The notes below the pieces were generated by a model, which was not told the DNA's origin, made no database searches, and saw nothing but the letters and a program-made list of their open reading frames with translations. Below, piece by piece: positions 1 to 7,125 of a DNA stretch of 64,000 nt. How positions within the stretch are numbered: the first letter of the stretch is position 1; each line of letters opens with the position of its first letter. The stretch is from an uncultured Sphaerochaeta sp. (GTDB taxonomy: Bacteria; Spirochaetota; Spirochaetia; Sphaerochaetales; Sphaerochaetaceae): the NCBI RefSeq assembly GCF_963667405.1, contig NZ_OY763408.1, forward strand, positions 2,131,757 to 2,195,756, written 5' to 3'. Made by a program: the position numbers and the translations under genes.

Positions 1-1
1 G

Positions 2-271
2 CCTGCCCAGCCTGGTTCTACAGTGGAAATCTACCTGCAGCCTGGCCGTACCATTGCCGGTACACTCATCACCTTGATCTTCCCGCTCTTGCTTTTTCCT
101 GCAGGGTATTATCTCTCCATCTTGCTTGGCTCAGGCGAGCTGGCCTCGTTCCTCTTCGGGATTCTTGGCATCCTGGTAGGGTTTCTGGGAGTTTGGTTGT
201 ACTTCCGCCGCAGTCAGGCCCACTACCTTCCGGTAGTCGAGCGAATCCTCTCCGAAGAGAGTGAAAATTGA
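2..271 (+). CDS. RseC/MucC-like membrane protein, C-terminal part
   Basis: The reading frame is open to the left edge, so only the C-terminal ~89 residues are visible; a GTG at 23 is probably internal. A short soluble stretch ends in PGRTIAG and is followed by two hydrophobic segments separated by a short GSGELAS loop, then a basic tail with a conserved-looking PVVERIL. This matches the end of the RseC/MucC family (inner-membrane proteins linked to sigma-E and SoxR reduction, often near Rnf genes). The family call rests on the C-terminus only. It overlaps the upstream end of the lptC frame, but lptC most likely starts after it, at 309. Confidence 0.55.
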   Translation, partial: PAQPGSTVEIYLQPGRTIAGTLITLIFPLLLFPAGYYLSILLGSGELASFLFGILGILVGFLGVWLYFRRSQAHYLPVVERILSEESEN

Positions 272-308
272 GATTGCCCAAAGCCTGAACGACAGGTATA
301 CTCAGCAT

Positions 309-848
309 ATGAGAAAAATGGTCGTTCTTGGCATGGTTCTTGCATCACTACTGCTCTTCTCCTGCTCGCTCTCCCCGGAGCAGGAAGCGTATGCACGCAC
401 CCTTGAGCTTCCTGATCTCAAACTGACCAATGCAACCTACCGCCTCGATCGTGGTGACAACGAACCGCTTTCGGTCACCGCTTCTGAGATATCCCTGTAT
501 GATGCCACAAACAAAGCAATCCTCAGCAATTTTTCCTTCACCCAAACACGTGCCGACGGCACGCTGCTTCTCCAAGGAAGAGCCAGGAGGGCTGAGGTTG
601 ACCTCATCACCTATGACGCTGAGCTTACCGGTTCCATCCAGGTCGAAAAGCCCTCGGACAAGCTTCTCGTAGAAGCAGAGCACCTTGTCTGGCACCACGA
701 GCAGCAACACCTGCTCAGTGTTGGGGATGAGATGGTCACCCTCCAGTTTGAAGGGAACAAGACAATTCGGGGAACAGGCCTGGATATCCAGCTCAGGGAC
801 GGCGATGTCTCCTTCACCCAGTTGCAGGAAGGGGTGATCGTGCTATGA
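309..848 (+). CDS. lptC: LptC-like lipopolysaccharide-type export lipoprotein
   Basis: A 179-residue protein. The ATG at 309 is preferred over 261 because it directly precedes a basic plus hydrophobic signal with a lipobox-like LLFSC (Cys19). The rest is a beta-rich LptC domain with the characteristic alternation seen in VEAEHLVWHHEQQHLLS and a late DGDVSF. LptC is the periplasmic bridge that receives amphipathic glycolipid from the inner-membrane LptBFG ABC transporter and passes it to LptA. It overlaps lptA by ATGA, so translation is probably coupled. A lipoprotein anchor in place of the usual single transmembrane helix is somewhat unusual. Confidence 0.75.
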   Translation: MRKMVVLGMVLASLLLFSCSLSPEQEAYARTLELPDLKLTNATYRLDRGDNEPLSVTASEISLYDATNKAILSNFSFTQTRADGTLLLQGRARRAEVDLITYDAELTGSIQVEKPSDKLLVEAEHLVWHHEQQHLLSVGDEMVTLQFEGNKTIRGTGLDIQLRDGDVSFTQLQEGVIVL

Positions 849-1471
849 GGAAACTCGTCTCTGCATTCGTACTGTTCTTGTGTATCCCCGCCGCACTCCT
901 GTCTGCAGAAGCGATACGGTTCAGTGGAGGATCGACCCGCATGCAGATGCAGGAGGGGTACCAAAGCATTTCGCTCTCTGGCGGTGCGGAAATTACCAGC
1001 GGTACGCTCACCCTCACTGCCGACTCCATTGAGCTTTCGGGAGAGGAGTTCCGCTACGTCTCGTGTACAGGAGCTGTCACGCTCAACGATGATGAACGCG
1101 GGGTGACACTGTTGGGCAACAATCTCTTTTATGACCGAGAGGAAGAGCTGGTGGTCGTAGACGGCTATCTTGAACTCGAGGACCTCACCAATGAAGTGCA
1201 GGCGACTGCCTTCTTCCTGGAGTTTTCCCTTGATGAAGGGTCCGTGCTCCTGCAGGTGCAGGTAAGACTCTACAAGCATACCGACAGCGGCGTCATGGCT
1301 TGCAAAGCCGACTCGCTGCAGCTGGAACGGGAGAAACGAACCCTGGAACTTGGGGGAAATGCCACCATCGATTGGGCGGGAGACCGCTACGAGGCCCAGC
1401 GGATCACCGTTGACCTCGATACGGAACAGATTTCCATGGATGGAACGATCAAGGGGGTCATCAATGGATAA
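845..1471 (+). CDS. lptA: LptA/OstA-like periplasmic protein
   Basis: A 208-residue protein with a Sec signal peptide (cleavage near LLSAEA) and an OstA/LptA beta-jellyroll repeat, seen as ISLSGGAEITSG, TLTADSIELSG and a second half with MACKADSLQLE and DRYEAQRITVDLD. LptA forms the periplasmic bridge of the Lpt pathway. Order lptC-lptA-lptB with overlapping ends is the standard arrangement. Its stop overlaps the lptB start by 8 bases. The glycolipid carried is unknown, since treponemes related to this organism lack classical LPS. Confidence 0.78.
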   Translation: MRKLVSAFVLFLCIPAALLSAEAIRFSGGSTRMQMQEGYQSISLSGGAEITSGTLTLTADSIELSGEEFRYVSCTGAVTLNDDERGVTLLGNNLFYDREEELVVVDGYLELEDLTNEVQATAFFLEFSLDEGSVLLQVQVRLYKHTDSGVMACKADSLQLEREKRTLELGGNATIDWAGDRYEAQRITVDLDTEQISMDGTIKGVING

Positions 1472-2210
1472 TCGGTTCACGAGCCTCCTCGAAGTACAGC
1501 ATCTTGCAAAATCCTATGGAAAGAAAGAGGTGGTGAAAGACATCTCGTTCTCGATGCACTCAGGGGAGGTCATCGGCTTGCTCGGACCCAACGGAGCGGG
1601 AAAGACCACCACGTTCTACATGATCGTCGGCTTTCTGAAGGCCAAGCAAGGGACCATTCTCCTCAATGGGGAGGACATCACTGACTTGCCGATGTACATC
1701 CGTTCCAAGAAGGGGCTCTCCTACCTTCCCCAGGAGCCCTCTATTTTCCGTAAGCTCAGTGTCGAGGACAACATCCGTCTGGTGGCCCAGACTCGCAGGG
1801 ACCTGAGCAAGCAGGAACAGGATGCGCGTGTGGAGGAGTTGCTCGATGAGTTTGGTATCCAGGAAGTGCGCAAGCAGAAAGGATACACGCTGAGCGGAGG
1901 GGAACGCAGAAGAACCGAGATAGCCCGTGCCTTGGCCTCGAACCCACAGTTCCTGCTCCTCGACGAACCGTTTGCAGGAATCGATCCGAAAGCCGTCTAT
2001 GAGATCAAGCAACTGATCAAAACACTCTCAAGCAGGGGCATCGGCATCCTGCTGACCGACCACAATGTGCGCGATACCCTTTCGATCACCTCCTGCTCAC
2101 ACATCATCAATGCAGGCACCATTCTTGTGTCGGGTGGAAGGCAGGAACTGCTTTCCAACCAGATAGCCAAAGACATCTATTTCGGGCAAGACTTTGAGGG
2201 GGATGCATGA
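1464..2210 (+). CDS. lptB: LptB, ABC transporter ATPase of the Lpt system
   Basis: A 248-residue ATPase. Walker A GPNGAGKT is at 41-48, the LSGGE signature at 143-147 and Walker B LLLDEP at 164-169, followed by the H-loop region LLTDHNVRDTL that is characteristic of LptB. It powers extraction of envelope glycolipid through LptFG, which are not in this window. The ATG at 1464 gives a normal LptB N-terminus; an in-frame extension to 1350 would lie inside lptA and is rejected. The stop overlaps the rpoN start, the common lptB-rpoN linkage. Confidence 0.92.
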   Translation: MDNRFTSLLEVQHLAKSYGKKEVVKDISFSMHSGEVIGLLGPNGAGKTTTFYMIVGFLKAKQGTILLNGEDITDLPMYIRSKKGLSYLPQEPSIFRKLSVEDNIRLVAQTRRDLSKQEQDARVEELLDEFGIQEVRKQKGYTLSGGERRRTEIARALASNPQFLLLDEPFAGIDPKAVYEIKQLIKTLSSRGIGILLTDHNVRDTLSITSCSHIINAGTILVSGGRQELLSNQIAKDIYFGQDFEGDA

Positions 2211-3616
2211 TGGAATTCTCACCAAATCTTTCCCTCAGCCAAAAACAACAGCTCAAGCTCAGTCCCCAACTGCTCCAGTCCTTTGAGCTGATGGCCCTTC
2301 CGCTTACCGAGTTGCAGGCAAGGATCAAGGCGGAGATAGAGTCGAATCCAGCCCTTGAGCTGCCCTCCTCCTGGGATGTCAGCTATGAGCACTTTGCCCA
2401 GGAGAAACAACGACGCGAAACCAGCGGTGTCGACGACACCTACTCCGACTCCTCGAGTTACGGAAGTGACCGGGGAGGCGGCTATGACTATGAAGCGAGT
2501 GATCGCCAGCAGAAGTTCATGGAGAATGCCCTCTCCCTTGAAGAGACATTGCAGGAACACCTGCTCTCCCAACTGGGCTGCGAACAGCTCTCCGAGGAGG
2601 CCTATCGGGTGGGAGAAATCCTGATCACCAATCTCGACGCAAATGGATTCTTCCGTGAAAATCCGAATGACATCCTCACCGAGAAGCAAGCAGAGCACCT
2701 GCCTCATCTTCTGCATCTCATCCGTCAGTTCGATCCCCCCGGGGTGTGTGCCAAGGACTGGAGGGAATCTCTGGTTCTCCAGGCGCAGGCAAAGGGAATC
2801 GGGGCGGAAGACCTCAAGCACTTCACGGCATTGGTTGAGGACAACCTGGAACTGATGCGGGCAAACAAGCAAGCACAGGTGGCGAAGAACCTGGGCATAG
2901 AGGTTGAGGAGCTGGAAGAGCTCTACGCCTTCCTCAAGACACTCACCCCGTTCCCCGGACAGAGCTTCTCCAGCGGTCCCGAACAGTATGTCATTCCCGA
3001 TCTTTCGATCAGGAACGAGGAAGGGCAACTGGTGTTGAGGATGAACAACTCATCCCTGCCCGACCTTGCGATCAACACTGAGTTTGAAGGCCTTGCCGAG
3101 GACCTTGGCAGTTCGGATGAGTCAAAGAAGGCCCAGCAGTACATCAAGGAACAGATCAAGAGTGCCAATGCCCTGATTTTCCAGGTGCAGGTGAGAAACC
3201 AGACGCTCTACAAGGTAGCCCACATTCTCCTGCAGGAACAGCAGGAGTATTTCCTCTTCGGACCGCAGTACATCAAACCCCTGACGCAGAAGGCGGTCGC
3301 AGAGCAGTTGGGAGTCCATGAGACGACCATCAGCCGTATTGCTACGGCCAAGTACATCGACACCGATTGGGGGATCATCCCGATAAAGAAACTCTTCAGC
3401 AATGCTGTCGGAGACGAGGGGGCGGAGCTCTCCAAACAAGCAGTAAAGGAGACCATCCGCCAGATTCTGGAGGAGCATCAGGGCCAGAAAGCCCTCTCGG
3501 ACCAGAAGATTTCCGATATCCTCAAGGAAAAAGGCATTTCGGTGGCGCGTCGTACGGTGGCCAAGTATCGCAATGAGCTGAACATCGACCCGTCATTCGT
3601 CCGAGGCACCAACTAG
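2207..3616 (+). CDS. rpoN: RNA polymerase sigma-54 factor
   Basis: A 469-residue protein with all sigma-54 regions: a Gln/Leu-rich region I (SQKQQLKLSPQLLQSFELM), an acidic linker rich in Ser, Gly and Tyr near residues 75-105, the core-binding domain, a helix-turn-helix and the RpoN box ARRTVAKYR near residue 447. It directs enhancer-dependent transcription from -24/-12 promoters. It starts within the lptB stop (ATGATG at 2207) and is followed by a strong hairpin. No bacterial enhancer-binding protein is encoded in this window, so its targets cannot be guessed here. Confidence 0.93.
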   Translation: MMEFSPNLSLSQKQQLKLSPQLLQSFELMALPLTELQARIKAEIESNPALELPSSWDVSYEHFAQEKQRRETSGVDDTYSDSSSYGSDRGGGYDYEASDRQQKFMENALSLEETLQEHLLSQLGCEQLSEEAYRVGEILITNLDANGFFRENPNDILTEKQAEHLPHLLHLIRQFDPPGVCAKDWRESLVLQAQAKGIGAEDLKHFTALVEDNLELMRANKQAQVAKNLGIEVEELEELYAFLKTLTPFPGQSFSSGPEQYVIPDLSIRNEEGQLVLRMNNSSLPDLAINTEFEGLAEDLGSSDESKKAQQYIKEQIKSANALIFQVQVRNQTLYKVAHILLQEQQEYFLFGPQYIKPLTQKAVAEQLGVHETTISRIATAKYIDTDWGIIPIKKLFSNAVGDEGAELSKQAVKETIRQILEEHQGQKALSDQKISDILKEKGISVARRTVAKYRNELNIDPSFVRGTN

Positions 3617-3630
3617 CCGACCAATAGGAA

Positions 3631-3666
3631 GAGGGGCGCTTTCGCGCCCCTCGGTATCTACTTTTT
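3631..3666 (+). terminator. Rho-independent terminator after rpoN
   Basis: A GC-rich stem GAGGGGCGC/GCGCCCCTC-type hairpin at 3631-3652 is followed by a short spacer and a T run at 3660-3666. It lies between the convergent rpoN and hpf genes and is one of the few clear terminators in a convergent gap in this window. Confidence 0.75.
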
Positions 3667-3670
3667 CGCA

Positions 3671-3967
3671 TCAATGTTCCTTGATTTTGCTCTTCTCCTT
3701 TCGAGCTGTGGCTTCTATCTTGTCGGTAATCAACTCAATGCCTTCGTACAGCTCGTAGCAATCATAGCTGACCATCTTGATGGTGCCCCAAGAGAAGTGG
3801 ATCTTTGCATCCAAATGGTATCCCTGTCCCTCGGTCTCACGAGTGATTACGATGTCCAGATCGTGCAGGTACCCTTCGGCAAATTGCAGTTTCTGGAGCT
3901 TCTTGTCCAGGAACTCACGGGTCTCATCGCTTGGGTTGTAACGGATGCCTCTGACAGTCAAATTCAT
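3671..3967 (-). CDS. hpf: Ribosome hibernation promoting factor / RaiA family
   Basis: A 98-residue short-form HPF. It has the beta-alpha-beta fold pattern MNLTVRGIRYNPSDETREFLDKKLQKL..., a Y-D-C-Y-E-LYEGIELITDKIE segment that matches the DMY-AID-D-K helix of the family, and a basic tail. It binds the 30S decoding region and stabilises idle or dimerised ribosomes. The start at 3967 is chosen because AAAGGAGGG sits just upstream; the longer frame to 3991 would translate the ribosome-binding site. The gene commonly sits beside rpoN and HPr genes, as here. Confidence 0.85.
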   Translation of the reverse strand: MNLTVRGIRYNPSDETREFLDKKLQKLQFAEGYLHDLDIVITRETEGQGYHLDAKIHFSWGTIKMVSYDCYELYEGIELITDKIEATARKEKSKIKEH

Positions 3968-3997
3968 AAGCCCTCCTTTGACTATGGTCATACACTA

Positions 3998-4026
3998 AGG
4001 ATAAGGCTTGGATTGCCAATCGTCAA
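3998..4026 (-). promoter_or_regulatory. Sigma-70-type promoter for hpf
   Basis: Reading the minus strand, TTGACG (4021-4026) and TATCCT (3998-4003) are separated by 17 bases, with transcription expected to start near 3991, about 24 bases before the hpf start codon. Confidence 0.5.
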
Positions 4027-4060
4027 TGGACAATTGTCACTTGCTTTTTTTCCTACTCTT

Positions 4061-4090
4061 TTGGTTATTTTTAATTCATTTCTATATAAT
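4061..4090 (+). promoter_or_regulatory. Promoter of the hprK-hpr-lexA-holA operon
   Basis: TTGGTT (4061-4066) and TATAAT (4085-4090) with an 18-base spacer lie in a very AT-rich stretch. A leader of about 125 bases would precede hprK. A perfect palindrome GACAATTGTC (4029-4038) lies between this promoter and that of hpf and could be an operator for either. Confidence 0.5.
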
Positions 4091-4223
4091 TATTTAATAG
4101 CTATGCATCTCAAGAATCAAATCCTTAGCATTTTACTTATGCCGCCATATTCCCCTTGCGAAAGACCACCAACAATTGTATAGTAAAACAGGAGTTGCCT
4201 TGAGGGCGAACAAGGAGTTGCAG

Positions 4224-5207
4224 ATGCCCGATTTTACTGTTCTGGAACTATTGGATCTGGACCTGAAACAACATAACCACCTTCGGTTGAGCTGCATTGC
4301 CGGGCGTACCGGATTATCCAGGAAGATCACCACCAGCAAGATCAGCAGACCCGGCCTTCCCCTTTCCGGGTTCTTCGATGAGTTCAGCAACAACTCCATC
4401 CAGGTCTTCGGACGTGGAGAGCAGGTGTATCTGGACAAGTTGGAAGCAGAGCAGAACCTTGCAAGCATCGAGCGTTTGTTCAGCTACGACATCCCTTGCT
4501 GCGTCTTTTGTGACGGTGGTGACCCAAGCGCGAAAATCATAGAACTCGCTGAGGAGTCGGGCACTTCCATCCTGAAAACCGACCTGCTCTCCTCCGACTT
4601 CTCCCGACGCCTGTACCAGACCCTCGACGAGGTGTTTGCCCCAACCCAAACCATCCACGGGGTATTTGTCGAAGTGTATGGCATCGGGGTTCTGATCACC
4701 GGCGAAAGCGGGGTCGGAAAGAGTGAGACGGCCCTTGAGCTGATCGAACGGGGACACCGCCTGATCAGTGACGATACGGTGAAACTGCGCAACATCAGTG
4801 ACAACTACCTCATCGGCATGGGAGAGAATCCGCTGCTTGCCCACCATATGGAGATCCGGGGTCTGGGCATCATCAACTTGGCGAACCTCTATGGGGTCGG
4901 CGCCATCAGGGACCGCAAGCAAGTCCAGCTTTCGATCCACCTTGAGCCGTGGGATTCTCAGAAGAACTACGACCGGGTGGGAGAATCCACGATGGAAGAT
5001 ACCTACCTCGGCATCAACATCCCCAAGGTTGTCATACCCGTCAAACCCGGGCGAAACATCCCGGTCATCATTGAGACTGCCGCAAGAAATGAGCGGTTGA
5101 AGAAACTCGGCTATTATTCTGCGAAGGAGTTCGATCAGAGCGTCCTGAAGTGGTTGGAAAGCGAATCTGCACGAAAAATGTACTATATCAACGAGGAGAC
5201 ACTCTGA
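4224..5207 (+). CDS. hprK: HPr(Ser) kinase/phosphorylase
   Basis: A 327-residue enzyme that phosphorylates or dephosphorylates Ser46 of HPr. The N-terminal domain (1-130) is followed by Walker A GESGVGKS at 160-167 and the HPrK signature EIRGLGIINLANLYGVGAIR, then the C-terminal KPGRNIPVIIE. The ATG at 4224 follows AAGGAG at a good distance and gives the usual family length; a TTG at 4176 would add 16 residues. Its stop overlaps the HPr start by one base (TGATG), so kinase and substrate are made together. Confidence 0.95.
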   Translation: MPDFTVLELLDLDLKQHNHLRLSCIAGRTGLSRKITTSKISRPGLPLSGFFDEFSNNSIQVFGRGEQVYLDKLEAEQNLASIERLFSYDIPCCVFCDGGDPSAKIIELAEESGTSILKTDLLSSDFSRRLYQTLDEVFAPTQTIHGVFVEVYGIGVLITGESGVGKSETALELIERGHRLISDDTVKLRNISDNYLIGMGENPLLAHHMEIRGLGIINLANLYGVGAIRDRKQVQLSIHLEPWDSQKNYDRVGESTMEDTYLGINIPKVVIPVKPGRNIPVIIETAARNERLKKLGYYSAKEFDQSVLKWLESESARKMYYINEETL

Positions 5208-5470
5208 TGGTTACCAGGGAACTGAAAGTCTACAATCGCGCCGGCATCCATGCTAGGCCGGCGGCCTCAATTGTCAAGACAGCGAACAAATACCAAAGCG
5301 AGCTCTACCTGGAAAAGGAGAGCATGAAGATAAACGGCAAATCCATCATGGGGATCATCACGTTGGGAGCCACTCACCAGAGTACCATCACCATGATTTG
5401 TGAGGGTCCCGACGAACAGCAGATGGCGGATGCCATCCAGACCCTGTTTGAAAACAGGTTCGAGGAGTGA
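5207..5470 (+). CDS. ptsH: Phosphocarrier protein HPr
   Basis: An 87-residue HPr. The enzyme-I site His15 lies in AGIHARPAA and the regulatory Ser46 in GKSIMGI, both at canonical positions. It is co-translated with HPr kinase immediately upstream. With few recognisable PTS sugar permeases nearby, its role may be mainly regulatory (carbon or energy signalling), as proposed for other spirochaetes with incomplete PTS. lexA follows after 3 bases. Confidence 0.95.
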   Translation: MVTRELKVYNRAGIHARPAASIVKTANKYQSELYLEKESMKINGKSIMGIITLGATHQSTITMICEGPDEQQMADAIQTLFENRFEE

Positions 5471-5473
5471 ACG

Positions 5474-6094
5474 ATGCGTGAGCTTACCCAGCGGCAAAAG
5501 GATGTTGCTACCTTCATCAGCGCCTTCATCAAGGAGAATAACTACGCTCCCTCTGTGCGCGATATCGCAGACCACTTTGCGTTCTCTGTGAAGGCTGCCC
5601 ACGATCATCTGAAGGCCTTGGAAGCAAAACAGGTCATCAAGACCAAGAGCGGCATCTCCCGCTCCATCGAGGTGATCGGTTCCGATTTCTTTCCCCGTGA
5701 GGAGATGATCCACGTTCCCCTCATCGGTTCCATCGCAGCGGGAGCACCGCTGATGAGCGAGGAGAATACCGAGTATCTGCTCAGTCTTCCCGCAACCATG
5801 TTGCGCAATACCCGCAACACCTACTTTGCCTTGCGCATCCGTGGGGAGAGCATGATCGAGGAAGGAATCTTTGATGGGGACATCGCCATCCTTCGCAAGT
5901 GCGAGGTTGCCGATACCGGTGACATCGTCGCTGCAACCGTTGGAGAGGAGGATATGGGAATCACCCTCAAGTACTACTACCCTTCCAACGGCAACATTGA
6001 GCTGAGACCTGCCAATTCCACCATGGGGCCCATCATCACCCGTTCCTGCAAGATTCATGGCAAGCTCCATCTCTTGATCCGAAGCTACTCATGA
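5474..6094 (+). CDS. lexA: LexA-family SOS repressor
   Basis: A 206-residue repressor. The winged helix domain (1-66) starts LTQRQKDVATFI and is followed by an autocleavage domain with the Ala89-Gly90 cleavage pair (GSIAAGAP), catalytic Ser126 in RGESMIEEGIFDGD and Lys166 in GITLKYYY. It represses DNA-damage genes until RecA-stimulated self-cleavage. Its position inside an operon with hprK and HPr, 3 bases after HPr and overlapping holA, is unusual: there is no obvious autoregulated promoter of its own. Confidence 0.93.
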   Translation: MRELTQRQKDVATFISAFIKENNYAPSVRDIADHFAFSVKAAHDHLKALEAKQVIKTKSGISRSIEVIGSDFFPREEMIHVPLIGSIAAGAPLMSEENTEYLLSLPATMLRNTRNTYFALRIRGESMIEEGIFDGDIAILRKCEVADTGDIVAATVGEEDMGITLKYYYPSNGNIELRPANSTMGPIITRSCKIHGKLHLLIRSYS

Positions 6095-7125
6095 GCGCAC
6101 GTGCCTACCTGCTCCTCGGGCCTGAGACCGGGGCAAAAGAACAAGAACTCAAGGATATCAGGGCCCTGTTGCGCACAGAGTTCGGCCCGGAGATAGAGCT
6201 GTCCCGCTTCTACCCTTTCGAGACGGAGAATGGGGAGATCTTCACGGTCCTGAACAACAACTCACTCTTCAGCGATCACCGTCTGGTCATCCTGAGCCAA
6301 GCCGAATCGGCCAACGCATCGCTTGTTTCCAGCCTGGCAGAGTATCTGGCGCACCCAGTGGACACAGCCACCCTGGTCATCATCTCAAGCGAGCTCTCCG
6401 TTTCGGCAAAGATCAGCAAGGGTGTGAGCAAACAGAACACCAAGACTTTCTACGATCTGCTGGAAAGCCAGAAAGGGGAATGGATCCGCAACCACTTCCG
6501 CCGGATGGGCCTCTCGATCAAGGGCGATGCGGTCGATCTGCTCATTGAGCTTACCGAAGACAACACCCAGGAGCTGAGGACCATCTGCAACCAGCTCGGC
6601 CTTTTCTGGCAAATTTCCGACAAGAGCCGGCCCATTGAAGAGGATGATGTGGAGACCTATGTCTTCCATAGTCGCCAGGAGGATGCCTTCACCCTCTTCC
6701 CTTCCCTGGCTGAGGGGGATCTGAAAAAAAGCCTCTCTTCCTTGCATGTCATTCTGGGAAGCGGGGACAGCCAGACAGCCATTCTCTTGGTAAGCGGTCT
6801 GTTGTGGCAGTTCAGGCGCCTGCTCTCCATCCAGGAGGAGCGGGAAGCCGGCTTCAGTGAATCCGAGGCGTTTGCAAAGGCACAGGTCCAGCTCAAGAGC
6901 TGCCCGATCCGCAAGCCCAAGGACAAGAGTACCTATCATGCGGGGCTTCAGAACTACGAAACAGATGACCTCAGAAGCATCATTGCACTGCTCGCTGAGG
7001 CGGATATCCAGGTCAAGGAAGCCGGCAGTGAGCTGGCAACGCTGATGCTTGAGCGCCTGCTCTATCGCATCATCAAGGGCAAGGGCAAACCGATGCATGA
7101 GGCCTCATTTGCAACCTTCGGCTAG
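6091..7125 (+). CDS. holA: DNA polymerase III delta subunit
   Basis: A 344-residue clamp-loader delta subunit. It starts YLLLGPETGAKEQELKDI, has the PF06144-type block NNSLFSDHRLVIL near residue 55 and a C-terminal helical collar with LERLLYRIIKG. It opens the beta clamp during loading. The start overlaps lexA by ATGA. Its stop lies inside a CTAG palindrome shared with the stop of convergent uvrC. Confidence 0.88.
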   Translation: MSARAYLLLGPETGAKEQELKDIRALLRTEFGPEIELSRFYPFETENGEIFTVLNNNSLFSDHRLVILSQAESANASLVSSLAEYLAHPVDTATLVIISSELSVSAKISKGVSKQNTKTFYDLLESQKGEWIRNHFRRMGLSIKGDAVDLLIELTEDNTQELRTICNQLGLFWQISDKSRPIEEDDVETYVFHSRQEDAFTLFPSLAEGDLKKSLSSLHVILGSGDSQTAILLVSGLLWQFRRLLSIQEEREAGFSESEAFAKAQVQLKSCPIRKPKDKSTYHAGLQNYETDDLRSIIALLAEADIQVKEAGSELATLMLERLLYRIIKGKGKPMHEASFATFG

